A stretch of 64,000 nt of DNA from Setaria digitata. Lineage: Eukaryota > Nematoda > Chromadorea > Rhabditida > Setariidae. Each line of letters starts with the position of its first letter. Within the stretch, counting starts at the first letter, position 1. The notes beneath the pieces were generated by a model. It saw only the letters and a program-made list of their open reading frames with translations. It was not told the DNA's origin and did not search any database. Of the stretch, positions 1-12,846 are shown piece after piece. The stretch lies in NCBI GenBank assembly GCA_003640385.1, contig RCAB01000236.1:1-64000 (forward strand), given 5' to 3'. The translations under genes and the position numbers were made by a program.

Positions 1-514
1 GATGGGCATAGACGTTTCTGCGTGACAGCCGTACCGGATGTGGATGGGCATAGGAGTTTGTAGATAATATTCCTAGGGTTTAAGGTTTAGAGTGTCATGA
101 CTTAAGAGTGTTTTGGAAGTCACGTGTATGTTTCAGGAGTTGTAAATTTATGTTCTGGAAAAAAGCTAGAGGAAAAGACGTATTTTAAATGAATAAGTAC
201 CATAAAACAACAAAATTTTCGAATAATTTCCCTTCTCACAGTTAATAAGTGGAAAGATTGTTAGGAAGGAGATGTTTTGTTGTTTCATTGAAGTTAACGT
301 TTTTTCCTCTCTGGTATTCTTAACTATTTTGAGCTGCGCTGCGCTGATTTTTTCCCTTTTGTATTTTGTTTTACTAATAATATCTGTTAATGGCTAAGTT
401 ATAAGAATGGGGCGACTTGTTTTTTTGTTGTTTTCTTTAGTGATTGCATGCTTATTAATAATTATTTCAGGATATTTTGGTTCATTTACGAAGTATCACC
501 ATAGCTACTGAATA
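1..514. other. Upstream region of TCERG1 gene with trans-splice acceptor
   Basis: No coding region is visible. A T-rich tract ending in ATTATTTCAG (461-470) lies 44 bases before the TCERG1 start codon and has the form of a nematode splice acceptor, so it is the likely spliced-leader addition site. A second weaker acceptor-like site ends at 440. The spliced-leader assignment is inference; only the acceptor is visible. Confidence 0.4.
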
Positions 515-3500
515 ATGGAAATTGATGAGCATGAAGAGTCTCAACAACAACAGCAACAAGATTATGGTGAAGTATCGGAACATACCGCGATTTCCTCATC
601 TTCATATGATGACATGAAAATGGGTACAACCGAAGATGAACAACAACAACAGCAGCTGCCACAAGACCATGAAAATTATGAAGCAATGGAACATGAGCAG
701 CATGAAGGTTAGCTATACTGTTTCGAAAATGAGAAAAGTTTTTGTCGAATAAAGAAGCGGCGAGAGTAGCTAAGATGTTTGACACCTATATTTAAGCTTT
801 CTTTGATTCTTACAATAAAAATAACTAGCGAAAACTGTATAATGGACGAAGGGTATTCGCTTAATACATCTGACATCATATTGGTATTTCTTTCACTGTC
901 TTTATTCCATACTAAGCAGTTGTGTAAACGCGATTATTCACTGCTTTTTTTCCAGCGCAGATCAATATTTGAACTGAGTTATCCTATACACACGATGTTT
1001 AATTAGTTCTTTGTTCAGATTAACTATTTGGGAATCCAAAATATTTTTTTTTTTTTGGATATTAAGCTTTATAAGTAGAAGGCACATTTCTTCATTTTCT
1101 TGGTACTGTGCGCGGACTACCTTGGTTTTGTGTAGGACTGAATAAGATTTATTTAAATCCCGTATCGTAGATACTTGATTTAAAGAAAACTCTTCCAGAT
1201 CAAACAGATTGCTCTATGATCCATTCATGCATTATTTTATAATCGCTTCATCCTAGTCTTTTAATGCTATTGCTCTAAGGAAGATTCCTAATATAGGTCG
1301 GAGGAAGCGATGCTTTGCAGTTCGTAGAGCGCTGCTGCTTGTCAGCTCATCTTAATATTCTTTGTTTGTAATGGTTTCTGGCGATCAATTCGCTGCTCTC
1401 CAGCAAATAGTGCTGTATGAGTGAGGTACATGATTGCAAAAAGCAGAAATATCAAATAGCAAAAAGTAATAGCGACATTATATTTATAATGTCGCTTTTA
1501 TCCGAGGAGAGAAAACCCAGGAGTGGTGCATTCGTCATATATATTCGAGCACATGTATTTTATTTGTCCGTTTATTTTTGTCCAAACATTATGTTGATTT
1601 GTATTTCCTAAATTACTTTATTTAATATAATGAGTATTCCACAGTTTATTAAAATATGCACCGCTGTAGTTCGTGCATTGTGTTTCATATGCGGATGATT
1701 GGCCATTGTTATGTAATATTACTACATATTTTTCTCTGATTCATTTCTCTTGTTACATATGCTCTTTATCAAAGTTGTCAGGGAAGTTTATCCAAGTATA
1801 ATTCGGAAATTTGCATATTTGTGGTTTCTCTCCATAGCAACAAATCGGGCAGTTTTCTTTCCTTTTTTTTTCTTTTTTTTTTTTTTGGAAGCGGTTGGTC
1901 TGCTTGAAGTGTATGCTGGTGGGTTGTTAATTATNCTTTTTTTGGAAACGGTTGGTCTGCTTGAAGTGTGTGCTGGTGGGTTGTTAATTATATGATCCAG
2001 AAAGTTGTAAAAATGACCTGACATCTCGTGACTGTATAATTTATTTTCAATTTTTACAATTTATGCATAAATTTTATAGCAGTTATAAAACAAAACTAAT
2101 TAAGTGTGAGTTTTTTTTTTCCCCCTTTTTTTTTTGAAATCCATGCAAATTCAGTTGAGTAATCTTCAGGAGTGGTGGGTGACAGTAATTTGAATGGTAT
2201 GGTAAGAGAAGAAATGCACCATCAAGATGATGAAAAGTGTAGACGACAGCATCAGGAGCAGGAAGGACATCACTTTAAAAATAGTGTAGATGAACATGTT
2301 GGTGGTGGAGCAGATGGTGAAGACACTGGCGAATATGATAGCGCCCATCGAGCTGGACAAGAACAAGATGATTTTGGTAATCGCTTTATGTTTTTCTGTG
2401 CATGTGGTTGAACAACACCTAGTAATAGTAAATGTTAAAATTAAAAGGTGTGGATTCACCATGTATAACAACTGAAATGTCCGACGGAAGGGAGGTGATA
2501 CTAGCCTGAAAAAGAAATCTGATTCGAAAATTAAATCTTCTTAGTCGAAGCGGCGAAAAATTAATATTAAAATAATGAGATATGGCATTAAACGAGATTC
2601 CATTTAAACATGACCATAAATCCCAATTTTTTTTACATATTTCCAGATAACTACCAACCATATTCTGAACGAGGACCGGATCGTGAGCACGGCGAGTACC
2701 GTAGTGAAGAATACCATGGCGAAGAATATCGCGGTGATGAGTACCGCGGTACTGGTGATGATTTTCGCGGTGGATTTCGCGGACGTGGTGGTTATCGTGG
2801 TGGTGGTGGTATGTCACCGTATGGCTATGGACCACAAAGTATGGGTGGCGGCGGTTGGCGTCCACGTGGTCCAGGAAGTTGGCGAGGTGGAAGAGGTATG
2901 TATGGTGGTGGTCCACGAGGTGGGCCTTATGGAAATGGTGATATGGATGATGGATATGGTTACGATCGATCCAGAGGTATTTAAATTAGTAAGATAAGAT
3001 TGTTTTGCCTTGTGTTTTAGAATGAAACTCGAAAATAAAGTTGATGTGAGCGCCTGCTTTGCAATATTGCTTGACTTCAGATTCAGTAGCATTTGTTTAA
3101 TCTTAACTTGGCTTTTATTCTTTATCTTTTCTGTTATTCCTTCCTCATTGCTAAGCGGGAAAACATGTTTTAGAATTTTATGAAGAGGTTTTTTTCAGCT
3201 AGATGAAAGAGTTTCTTCTGTTCAAAGCTTCTTGTTATCCAAATACTTTGAAGAAGTATGAGTTATCCAGTTTCAGGTGTTCGTGGTGGTTTCCAGCGCA
3301 TGCGGGGTAGTTACGGAATGCGTGGCCCACGACCTGGGTATATGGGAGATGGACGTGGTATGCGAGGTCCACCATTCCAACCACGGCCATTTTATCCTTC
3401 GCCATATCCGGGTATGCCTCCAATGGGAATGCCACCGATGACTCATCAGATGCCTGTTCAACAAACGCCCCAGCAGCAAGCGGAAAGACTGAAGAAGGTG

Positions 3501-6500
3501 GGTCATGCATATTGGCTATAGCTTTTCTTAAACCTCATTGGTAACAGGAGGGCTAAAGACGTCGGTTGATTCTAATGAATTTTTCCTTTTTGCATTTTCC
3601 ATTGTTTTGAACATTCAGACTATTATTTCATTATAAAACCCAACATGAATTTTTATTTCAGCTTGCTGGCGTTGCACCAGATCAGGAATTGTGGGTGGAA
3701 ACAAAGTCACCAGATGGAAAACCCTATTACTATAACGCTGTAACGCGTGATACGGTATGGGAGAAACCAGAAAATGCGAAAGTAATGGAACAAAGTGAAT
3801 TGCAAGCTTTGGTTGAAAAAGATGCAAAGGAGGAGAAAGAACAAGGTATGCTTTTTTATGTCTATGAATTAAGGGTTTCAAAAATTGTTTTCAATTTTCT
3901 GAAATTTGCTGTCTTATCAGTGAAAATGTTGACGTATTTACCTTTGCATTCATTTATTATTATTATTTGCATTATCATTGTTGCTAGTAGTGATGCCATC
4001 AGCACTCATCATGATAAATTATCATGATTCATCCTCTTAACTATTAGTTAAGTAGCAGTTTTTTTCATCTCTTTTTGTAAGAAATTGAGTTTTGTCTTTT
4101 TCTCATCCCATTGATATAAAAGTGATAAGCACGCAAAAGGTAAGTGTGTTAGCGTGCATATAATAATATTCCTTCATCGTGGCACGACTAATGGTTGGAT
4201 TATTTGGTGTTGTGGTTGTTTGGCTTTTTCTTGGCATTGTTATGGTACCGCTTAAAGTGGATTTATCAATTCACCGAGAACAGCCAAGATATTTCGGCGA
4301 TTGGCTCTGGAAAATTTTGATTTTTGCACGTTAAAAAGGATAATACTTAGTACATCTGAATGATAAAGACTGCTTTTTTAAGTATTTAAAGTATTAAGAG
4401 AAAATTTTGTATTTAAATAAGGAATTATAGTAAAATAACAAGAACAATAGATAATTATAATGAACCACGATAATGACGGAATATGATGAAGATTGATGAC
4501 TACTGAAGTAGTGCATAGTTTGAATTAGTGGTATTTCAGCCGTGTTTTTTTAGCACTTTGCAGCATGCTTCCTTATAGGGTCTACTACAGTTTTGTCATT
4601 TACATTCTATGCTTCTACTACCATATCGGGGACGTGAACGTGGTACGTATTGCAAGCGTTATACTTACCTGGAGCAGAGAATAAAATCCGAGTAACTTTT
4701 CACTTTAACTTTAAAACCTTGAAACAAAGGAAAGTATTGTTATAGTTAAAAGGTAAATGAAGTGTAATTCGGTTTATTTGAAAGTAAAAAAAAAAAGAAA
4801 GAAAGAAAGAAAAAAGAAATTTGCGCTGGACTGCAGAAATTTTGGCAAGAAAAAGAGCTTCGTTGATTTTGTTTTTGTTGTCTTTGCTAATGCACACTTT
4901 AGTGGTGATATTAACAATCAAAATGATAATATTCAATCCATGAATGTGGTAATACCGTTCCCGGATGCTTCCAGATATCGCGATGTCTTTTATTGCCTCT
5001 TCCTAGAACTACCATTACACGTACCTACCATACATACACACATACAGGAGATGTGATGCGTAAAGTCCTTCCTCTTCCTCAGTTACTTAACGATGTGAGT
5101 GCTGTTGCGAGTTATATGTATATATAAGTGCTAATTTCCACCATAGTTACACTTAATGATTTGTAAATAGTACGTGGAATAGTAGGTAAATTTTGTTATA
5201 CTTGAATCAAGTAAGTGTGCTAAAAAGTTACATTACAGTTTTGGGATGATCTTATAGAAATGACTGAATGATGGCATTACTTTGTTAAAGCATATTTGAT
5301 CGCTTTTACAGTCCTACCCTGGTGCCGATATTATTTCCTCAGTTACTGCTTTTTCATTATAAAATAGTTATGCACATGTAAAAAATGTGACTATGGAGGA
5401 AAATTGACCTCGATAGGAATTAACCAGAATTCAGTTTATGGTGCTGTAGCTATGCTTTCAGTTTAATTTTACGAAATTTCAGTTTCAGATAATCGTGGAA
5501 AAATAATCTTTTTTGTAAAGAGGTGGTTGTGAAGAAATTGTTTGTTAAATTAAAACGTCTTGCAATGAAGTCTTTCAGCTTATCCCGCTCATTATACTTG
5601 TCGAATGTTTTATACCAGCAAATTTATTGAAGCATCTCATTGTTTTATTATTTATGGACCATGTGAATGACAGACAGTATTTTTCAGCTGCTTCTCAAAA
5701 TGCTGCTAGTGGGTATGGATCCGGTGTACCACCGCAAATGGCTACTGGTATGCCGATGGGTGGATATCCTCCGATGATGCCACCACCAGGTTCATATTAA
5801 ATTTTAAAATTGAATCGAAGGAAAAAAAAAAACTATTTCACTGCATCCATTACACCAACAAGCTTTTCCATTATCTGGGGAAGAGCCTAAGGAACTCTAA
5901 CTTAAAATTTAAGTAAGCTCTAATAATTAAGTGGTCAATAAGTGTGTCTTGAAAGACGGTTAAGAAGATCGGTCCCAACGTTATCTTTTTACATGAGTCT
6001 CCTCTGTTGAATATCATTTTAAATATCTTTCAAATTATTAATAGCTGATAAACTGCTGATTGTTAGTCTTATTGTATATGTGCGATCATTCAGTTAACAT
6101 TTTCAGGACTCTGAATGTCTAAGTCATTTCTTTCCAGGCTTTCCAATGATGCCACCTATGATGTTTCCTCCTCGTGGCCCAGGTTATCCCCCTATGTTCC
6201 CTGGTGTACCACCAGCCTATCCAATGCCTGTTCCTGGAATGCCGCCTGTTGTACCGGCAGCTGTCGCTCCTGGTACTGATGTAAGTTTGTTTCATATAGC
6301 TCAGCAACATCGTGTATTTATTTTGACTGAGGTATTCACAACTGCAGGGTGCCCCAGTATCATCAGAGGCTGCTGTTTGGCAGGAATACACAGCACCTGA
6401 TGGACGAAAATATTACTACAATACACAAACCCAGGAAACGACTTGGGATAAGCCAAAAGCACTCGAAGGTTGGATTATTATTTAATTTCATGTATTTGTT

Positions 6501-9500
6501 AGGGCGCTGAATTCTTCACAGAATACAATGTTTTTACCGTAGCGGTTTTTAATTTTTCTCTTAAAGTTGTTCGCTTATGCCAATTTATCTGCCACTGGAC
6601 TTTTCTTTTTGGCTTCACTTTCAGCTTCTGCTGCTACTGGCGCTGGTGATTCTACAGAAAATAACACTAGTACACCAACGTTCACTGAAGCACAGCAACA
6701 GGCTGCAGCTTTAGCTCAGCAACAGGTCTATTTCTTTTGAAACATTTAAAAAAAAAAAAAGGTGTGTGCTCGCCAGACGTTTCTTTGTGATCCATTGCAT
6801 GAAAACAAAGAAATGTTTCGGCAAATCGTTTTCCTTGTTCCTGCTCTACCCTCGTTTATTGAATGCTATAAACATAGTTTTGAAGCAGGTTTGAGACATC
6901 AGCTATCTGATTTCTCAATTCAGATCATTGCTGGTTAGGATTCTGTGCAAGAAGCTACCGCACCTTCTTAATATTTGTAGTCGTAATGTGCACTGTACTT
7001 CTAGGTTGCTCGTTCTTAGCGTTTCCAGAGGACAAACCAGACATTATGGGGGTTGTAGCAGTGTTTGTGTTTGAAGTGTTGCGGAATATGAAAATATTTT
7101 AGGTGCAAGCTCAGTTAGCAGCAGCTAAAGCAGCTGCAGAAGAAGCGAAGAAGCATGAAGAGGAATCGGTAAAAGAGTCAGAAGCTGTAGAAACAAAACA
7201 AGTGGATAAGTCGAGACCTGTTAGCAGTAATCCTGTGGCTGGAACTCCATGGTGCGTAGTGTGGACAGGCGATCACAAAGTAAACTTTGTCAACTATTGA
7301 ACTGGGCATTGGGCATTTTCGAGCAAGTTCAAACAGACAATTAGATATCCTCTCTACACATTAATATATATAGCTTTATTCTATAAAGTTATACAAATAT
7401 TCAATTTTAGGTTTTTTTCTATAATCCATCTACACGTACATCAGTCTGGGAACGACCACCGGAGCTGTATAATCGGCCAGATGTTGATTTGCTAGTTTCG
7501 AAGCCACCAGAAGAGAAAAGTGAGTGCACTTTTTCTGGCTATAAAGGTATATTTTGAAAATTATTCACCAAGTTCTATTTTTGTGAATGTCAGCTGTACT
7601 AACTTCTTTTAATGAATAATAATTTAATTTCAAATGCATTTCATTTTTACTATACTAGATTTTATGGTTTAGGAACTATGCATGTTTTGTAGTCATATTC
7701 GATTTGTAGTTAGTTAAGGATCTGTATGTTTTTCTTTTTTTTTTTTAACAGTATTGGGTCTAAGTGCTCGGTCTGACCTCTAAAATATGTTTTTTCGAGA
7801 TTTAAACGTTTTTGCAGAAAAGTAAAATTGCAGAGACTGAAACTGCCAAAAAAACGGATGATGAAGGGAAGGTAGTGAGTTCAGAAGAGAGCGATGATGA
7901 TGAAGAAAATGCGCCGCCGGCAGCCAAAAAGAGCCGAAAAGAAAAGAAGCTGTTGGTTTTTGGAAGTCTTGACCTTAAAGTATCTCGCTTTGCATTCAGG
8001 ACGTTTGGGACTTAAATCATAATAATTTTAGGGAGAAGCAACGCTTGGAGCAGTTGGCTGCGAAAAAAGAAAAGGATAGGCCAAGGCAGATGCTTGAGAA
8101 GCAAGTTGATCCAGCAATTCAGGCAGAATTGCAAGCGCAGAAAGAGAGGGAAGAGGTAGTGTCTTAGATATATTCTTCATCCGCGTTGTTAAAAAATTAT
8201 GAAATGTTTTTTAACTTCCAAGTTTTTATTTACTCTGCTTTCTTTTTCTTGAAATAAGTTGGGGAATAAATTGATATAAGAATAAGATGCATAAGAATAT
8301 AATGTACGTCAGGTAGGTTTATAAGTGTAAACATGATAGGACGAATTGTTCAGGGAAGAGTTTTCTGAAACCAAAAAGGATTTTCATGTATGAAACTTTT
8401 TTTTGTGATAGATCCGGGTTTTTTTTTTTATAAATGAATTTCACTTTCTTTAAGTGCATGACGTATTTTTTATCCTTTAGTTGAGATTCTTTTAAGGTAC
8501 CTTTCGAGCGTAGGCTACAAGAATTTAAAGAGATGTTGATGGAAAAAAATGTTAGTGCTGGAAGCACTTGGGAAAAGGAGTTGTCGAAAATTGTGTTCGA
8601 CAAGCGGTATCTGCTTTTGAATGCTGTAGAGCGAAAAGCTGTATGTTTATATTTTTTTTTTTTTAACCATTTTGAACAGTTGGAGTTAAGGTTTTTTACT
8701 GGTCTGATTAAAATGTCACCTTCTTACTAACAGTAATTCCCTGAGACGTTTGAGTTTTTAGGCTTTCGAAGCTTATGTTCGTGAACGAACTGAAGTTGAA
8801 CGAGCGGAGAAAAAAAGACGTGCCAAGGAGGCGCGAGAAAATTTTAAGAATTTGCTTGAAGAAGCAAAATTGCATGGAAGGTTAGTTATTATCTGAGTTG
8901 AAAACTGTGCAGAATTTCTCATTGAACGTAGTGGATTAGAATTTACAGCACTAGAACTTCAACATTTGTACAAAATCTACGAGTAAAGCAAAAAAAAAAA
9001 AATGCTTCTCTTTGCTATGTTGAGGAATCTTTGGATTAACCGTTACATAGGTTAAATTTATTGTGGCGCAGTGTTTTTTTTTTTTTTTTTTTTTTTTTTT
9101 TTCTTTTCAGAGTGAGAGAATCTGGCAAAATGAAGCTACTATCTGCATCATATTGGGGCATGCACTATTTTCCTTTTTAAATATTTTATTGTGCGTTTTT
9201 GTTTCCAGATCGTCATTTTCATCATTTGCATCAAAGTGGGGTAAAGATAGTCGATTCAAGGGTGTTGAAAAAATGCGCGATAAAGAAGATATTTTTAATG
9301 AATACGTTCAAGAATTAGAGAAGAAGGAAAAAGAAGAACGTAAAGAAAGAAAGGAAAAAGTTCGAATGTCTTTTTTTTTTCCGTTATTTTTCGTAATTCA
9401 CGTCTGCCACTCAGTTATTTTTAAAGGAGTGACTTGGTTTGACGATTTGAATTGAGGTATTAAAGTTTCTGGTTTTAGATAAATAGAAACGCAGTAATTT

Positions 9501-11430
9501 CCTTCAAAGGGGCGAAGTAGACTTCGTAAATGTTACTGCATATTCATTTCATTCCAGATACGCAAAGATTTTATTGCAATGCTGATGGAAAAGAATATTA
9601 CTTCTCGAACGAAGTGGTCTTCGTTGAAGAAGCAGTTGGAGGATGATGAACGTTATAAAGCTGTTGATCGGTCATCAAGTCGTGAGAGTCTTTTTCGGGA
9701 ATATCAAGATACATTGCCAGAAGAATCTAATTCAGTAATTTTTCTCAATGTTTTCATTTGGCGAATAACTTCATGATGTTATCGTATTGTAGTTGTTTTC
9801 ACTTTGATTTGCTTCACTACTTGTTTTGTATTTGAGACAGAGGATTTATTCGTTATCAAAATTCACCTTCTTTTTGCATACTAACGGTAGTAATGAGATG
9901 CTATGATAATTTTAGAAATAGTATTCACGGCAGATATTATCTGTACTTATACTACTACATTTCGAATCAAAATCTTAGTAATCAGTGTATCATGCAGGGA
10001 CTAAATTTCAGGATATCGAAGAAGAGAATGATCGTCAAAAGCGTGTTGCCGCCGAAGCTGCAATTGAAGAGCGTAAGAAAGAGGTAGAAGCTGAACTGGG
10101 TGAACAGCTCAAGGAAAGAAGCAAAGAACATGAAAAGCACAAATATCAGGAACATGAGGAATCCTTTAAAGCGTTGTTGATTGATCTGGTAAGTTACATT
10201 CATTGGTAAAACAAATTTTTTTGTTACTGTTATGAGCTGTGTACTTAAATAGCTTGGTAATTCAAGTAAGGACTTTATTTTTTTTTTTTTTTTAATATTT
10301 CCAATTTTCTGCAGATAAAATCAGCAGACTATACATGGCATGAAGCTCGTCGAATCTTACGGAAGGACTCTCGTTATGAAAATTGTGACCTTTTAGAAAA
10401 AGATGCTAAAGAACGATTGTTCGATGCACATGTTCAACATTTAGAAAGGAAAAGGCGTGAAGTTTTTTTTCAGGTTAGTTCTTTAATATACATCTGTATA
10501 TGTTTTGAACATCGATAGAAGAAGAAGGATTGTAAATAATTCATTGTTTAAAGCTATAGAATGTTATAAAACTAGTGTTCCTTCTGTCTCTTAGTCATCG
10601 TATGTTATGTTACAGTTGTTGAATGAAACGAAAGATATTATTCCTAGTATGAAGTGGCGTGAAGCCAAGAAAATTATAGAGAAAGATGAACGATTCGCAA
10701 AATTCAGCATTAGCGAGAGGGTATTTTTTAATATATATATATTTATTATAGCTCCTGAATTTTTCGGGCATTTTGCTCGTTAACTTGGGAAAAAAGTATT
10801 CTCGGTTTTCCGGCTATCTTTTTTTTCTTTTTGCTCTGAATTACAGCAGTATAATATCTTTGCCCTACTTGGAAAAGAGAAATAAACGGAACCTCGTCCT
10901 AAGAGAGTAAACCCTAGAAAAAATGATATTAGAAGAAAGCGAGGTTTCCATCAACTTCAGAGCAGTTTTTTTTTTTTTTTTTTTTTTTTTTTTGATTTTA
11001 TTTACTCTTTTTTAACGTTATTTTCAGAAGACGGAGCGCGACTACAAGGAATGGATGGAGGAACGGAAAGAAGCGGTAATGAAGGATTTCAAAGATTTGT
11101 TAAAAGAGACTAAAATTATCACTTACAAGTCTTTGAAAATGATACAAGAAAATGAGCAGCATCTTCGTGACATACTTGCTGTTCTTGAGGTTTGTTACTT
11201 TTGGAAAGTTTTGTATCTGCATAGAATCATTTATTTTTCTGGTTAACTTATTTTCTGTCAGAAAATCTTCATAGTGTTGTGCGCTATTTCAGAATGATAA
11301 GCGATATATTGTACTGAATAACGCACCGGTGGAACGGGAGCGATTACTCGAACAATATTTGGAAGAACTGGATAAAAAAGGACCTCCCCCACCACCCACA
11401 CAACAAGAAGCGGACAGACGTCGAAAGTAA
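515..11430 (+). CDS. TCERG1: Transcription elongation regulator 1 (TCERG1/CA150, C. elegans tcer-1) orthologue
   Basis: Nuclear protein that couples RNA polymerase II elongation to splicing. I join 22 exons: 515-707, 2170-2376, 2647-2976, 3277-3497, 3662-3845, 5688-5789, 6138-6280, 6348-6468, 6625-6725, 7103-7279, 7411-7519, about 7834-7951, 8032-8155, 8497-8640, 8762-8880, 9209-9359, 9558-9734, 10012-10188, 10315-10473, 10616-10720, 11028-11189, 11293-11430; 1153 residues. The N-terminus is acidic and Q-rich, then RGG/Gly-rich (about 134-260), then Pro/Met-rich. Three WW domains follow: near 326 ([20 protein letters not shown]), 471 ([20 protein letters not shown]) and 582 ([13 protein letters not shown]). 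Six FF domains run from about 715 ([20 protein letters not shown]) to 1135, with the family's Pro-rich end. The exon at 7834 was chosen because it keeps frame with the strong donor at 7519; an acceptor at 7817 looks better but is out of frame. Human TCERG1 is of similar length. Identification is very secure. Confidence 0.96.
1880..1991. repeat. Direct duplication around N at 1935 (assembly join)
   Basis: About 55 bases before the N (1880-1934) recur almost unchanged after it (1936-1991), differing at a few bases (for example GAAGCGG versus GAAACGG). It lies in TCERG1 intron 1, so no coding effect is expected. The pattern of copy, single N, copy repeats at every N in the window. Confidence 0.85.
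4191..4334 (+). CDS. Small ORF with one membrane segment, nested in TCERG1 intron 5
   Basis: A 47-codon ORF (ATG 4191, stop 4332-4334) lies within the 1.8-kb intron between TCERG1 exons 5 and 6, on the same strand. The N-terminal half is hydrophobic ([20 protein letters not shown]) and would make one transmembrane helix or signal anchor. The rest is polar and Trp-rich ([20 protein letters not shown]). Composition is unlike the surrounding T-rich intron and it contains no homopolymer run. I do not recognise a family. It may be a nested micropeptide gene, an alternative terminal exon or chance. A donor-like AAAAG|GTAAGT just upstream (about 4140) could belong to a 5' leader exon. Confidence 0.35.
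   Translation: MVGLFGVVVVWLFLGIVMVPLKVDLSIHREQPRYFGDWLWKILIFAR
4609..5094 (+). CDS. Possible two-exon mini-ORF in TCERG1 intron 5
   Basis: Two coding-looking pieces have matching splice phases. Piece one runs from an acceptor ending at 4590 with ATG 4609 to a donor at 4642|GTACGT ([11 protein letters not shown] plus one base). Piece two starts after ATACAG at 5048 and ends at 5094|GTGAGT, reading [16 protein letters not shown]. Joined they give about 27 codons; reading through the second donor reaches a stop after about ten more. Inserted into TCERG1 the phases would not fit, so this is not a simple alternative exon. Product unknown and possibly chance. Confidence 0.15.
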
Positions 11431-12846
11431 TTCCAATTTTTAATTTTGCATTATAAAAGATTTTGGCGTTATTTGTAATTTTGAGCGTTCATTATTTTTA
11501 CATACGTTCCTCTTCCATAAAAATCAGACTTTACTTTTGTTTTGACCTCATTTTTTTCCTACTTTTTACATATTAGACTGGAAAAGTAGACTGAAAAATT
11601 GGTTCGCGGGCGTCCTTTCATTTCTCTGTTTCTCTGAATTTGAATTTTTGCACATTTTTAACGTTTAGAATTGGAGGATGTTTTCGTAACTGTTAAAGTG
11701 AATTTTGAAATCGTGGGATTCTTATTTCTTTAAGACTTGTTTTAATAGTAGCAGAAACATGACCATAGCGTTTGCGGTAGCTAAGATTATTTCTACTGAG
11801 AAGCAGGAAATTCGCAGTTCTGTTTCATCTGATTTTCTGTCAAGAGATTTCACTAAGAGCAAATAAACAATTGATATTTGTTTTCACTGCTTAAACTGCT
11901 TTTTAAATAATATCAGAAATAGGATGTCATTCCAGAGATTTCTGCACTTTACGTTTCTTTTTTTTTTTTTTTTTTCGAGTACTTGCACTCTATAGTTTTA
12001 CTTCGGGCAATAAAATGATTGTTAGCATAGTGTTTTTTTTTTTTCATCGGAGGCTTTTAAATTCGGGATTCAGTTTAGATTCAGCTTTTTTGATTTCTGT
12101 TATTTCATCATTTTGTGTATTGTTTCGAAAAAAAAAAAAAAAAAAAATGAAGATTGCCGTAATTCTTTATTCATTTGATGGACTGATGTTATGTACAGTT
12201 CTTTTTTCTTTTGTTACGGTATATTATCTTGTTGCTGTTTAGCGTTTCTCGCATTTCAACTGTTGTCGTCATGAAATAAATCCATTAATAGTTTTTGTTG
12301 TTTTGCACAGTTTTCCCTCCTTGAGAGTGCATCCACTTTTATGCTTGGACAGACACATTTAGAACTACTTATAGCATAGCGCTTGAAATTTTTGCGTTCT
12401 ACTTTGATTTTGGAGAATGTCGGTTATCTAATGCAGTTTATGAGATGATATAGCTAAAAGTTATCTACAGGTGTTTGAACTACTCATTAGCTTGTTTAAT
12501 AACTTGTGCTTGGTAGTATTTTTTAGGTTTTCCGAAATTACGTTGGTAAACGCCATCTTCTATGAGTGAGATAATATTGGATTTCCTGTAATCATCATGC
12601 TATTTGTCTCTGAATTGTCCAATTCCATTAATGTCTTTGCTACGATGAAGTTTGTTGAATTTGGTTGGATTCTGTTGCACTTTGAGTTGTTCAAACAATT
12701 AACTATAATCTTATGTAAAAGTATGCGAAAGTATTTGCGCAACAGTTTGTAAAATGGGAAGCGAAATTCGATTACAATAAAATAAAGACAAAATAATTAT
12801 GCTTGTATCGGGTAATGTTCCATGATTGTCGACAGTTTCGATTTGA
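11431..12846. other. TCERG1 3' region
   Basis: No coding region is recognised. The sequence is T-rich and presumably includes the TCERG1 3' UTR. Plus-strand AATAAA motifs occur at 12275-12280 and within AATAAAATAAAG near 12777; either could direct polyadenylation, which would imply a 3' UTR of about 0.85-1.3 kb. Poly-T and poly-A runs occur near 11960 and 12129. Confidence 0.4.

Noticed and set aside
486..785. 99-codon minus-strand ORF opposite TCERG1 exon 1
   Set aside because: Shadow of the CAA/CAG-rich coding exon.
2419..2916. 165-codon minus-strand ORF opposite the TCERG1 Gly/Arg-rich exon
   Set aside because: Mirror of the repetitive GGT/CGN codons of the real exon (His/Arg-rich shadow).
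4757..5056. 99-codon ORF in TCERG1 intron 5
   Set aside because: Begins with a poly-Lys run from an A-rich tract and has no recognisable sequence afterwards.
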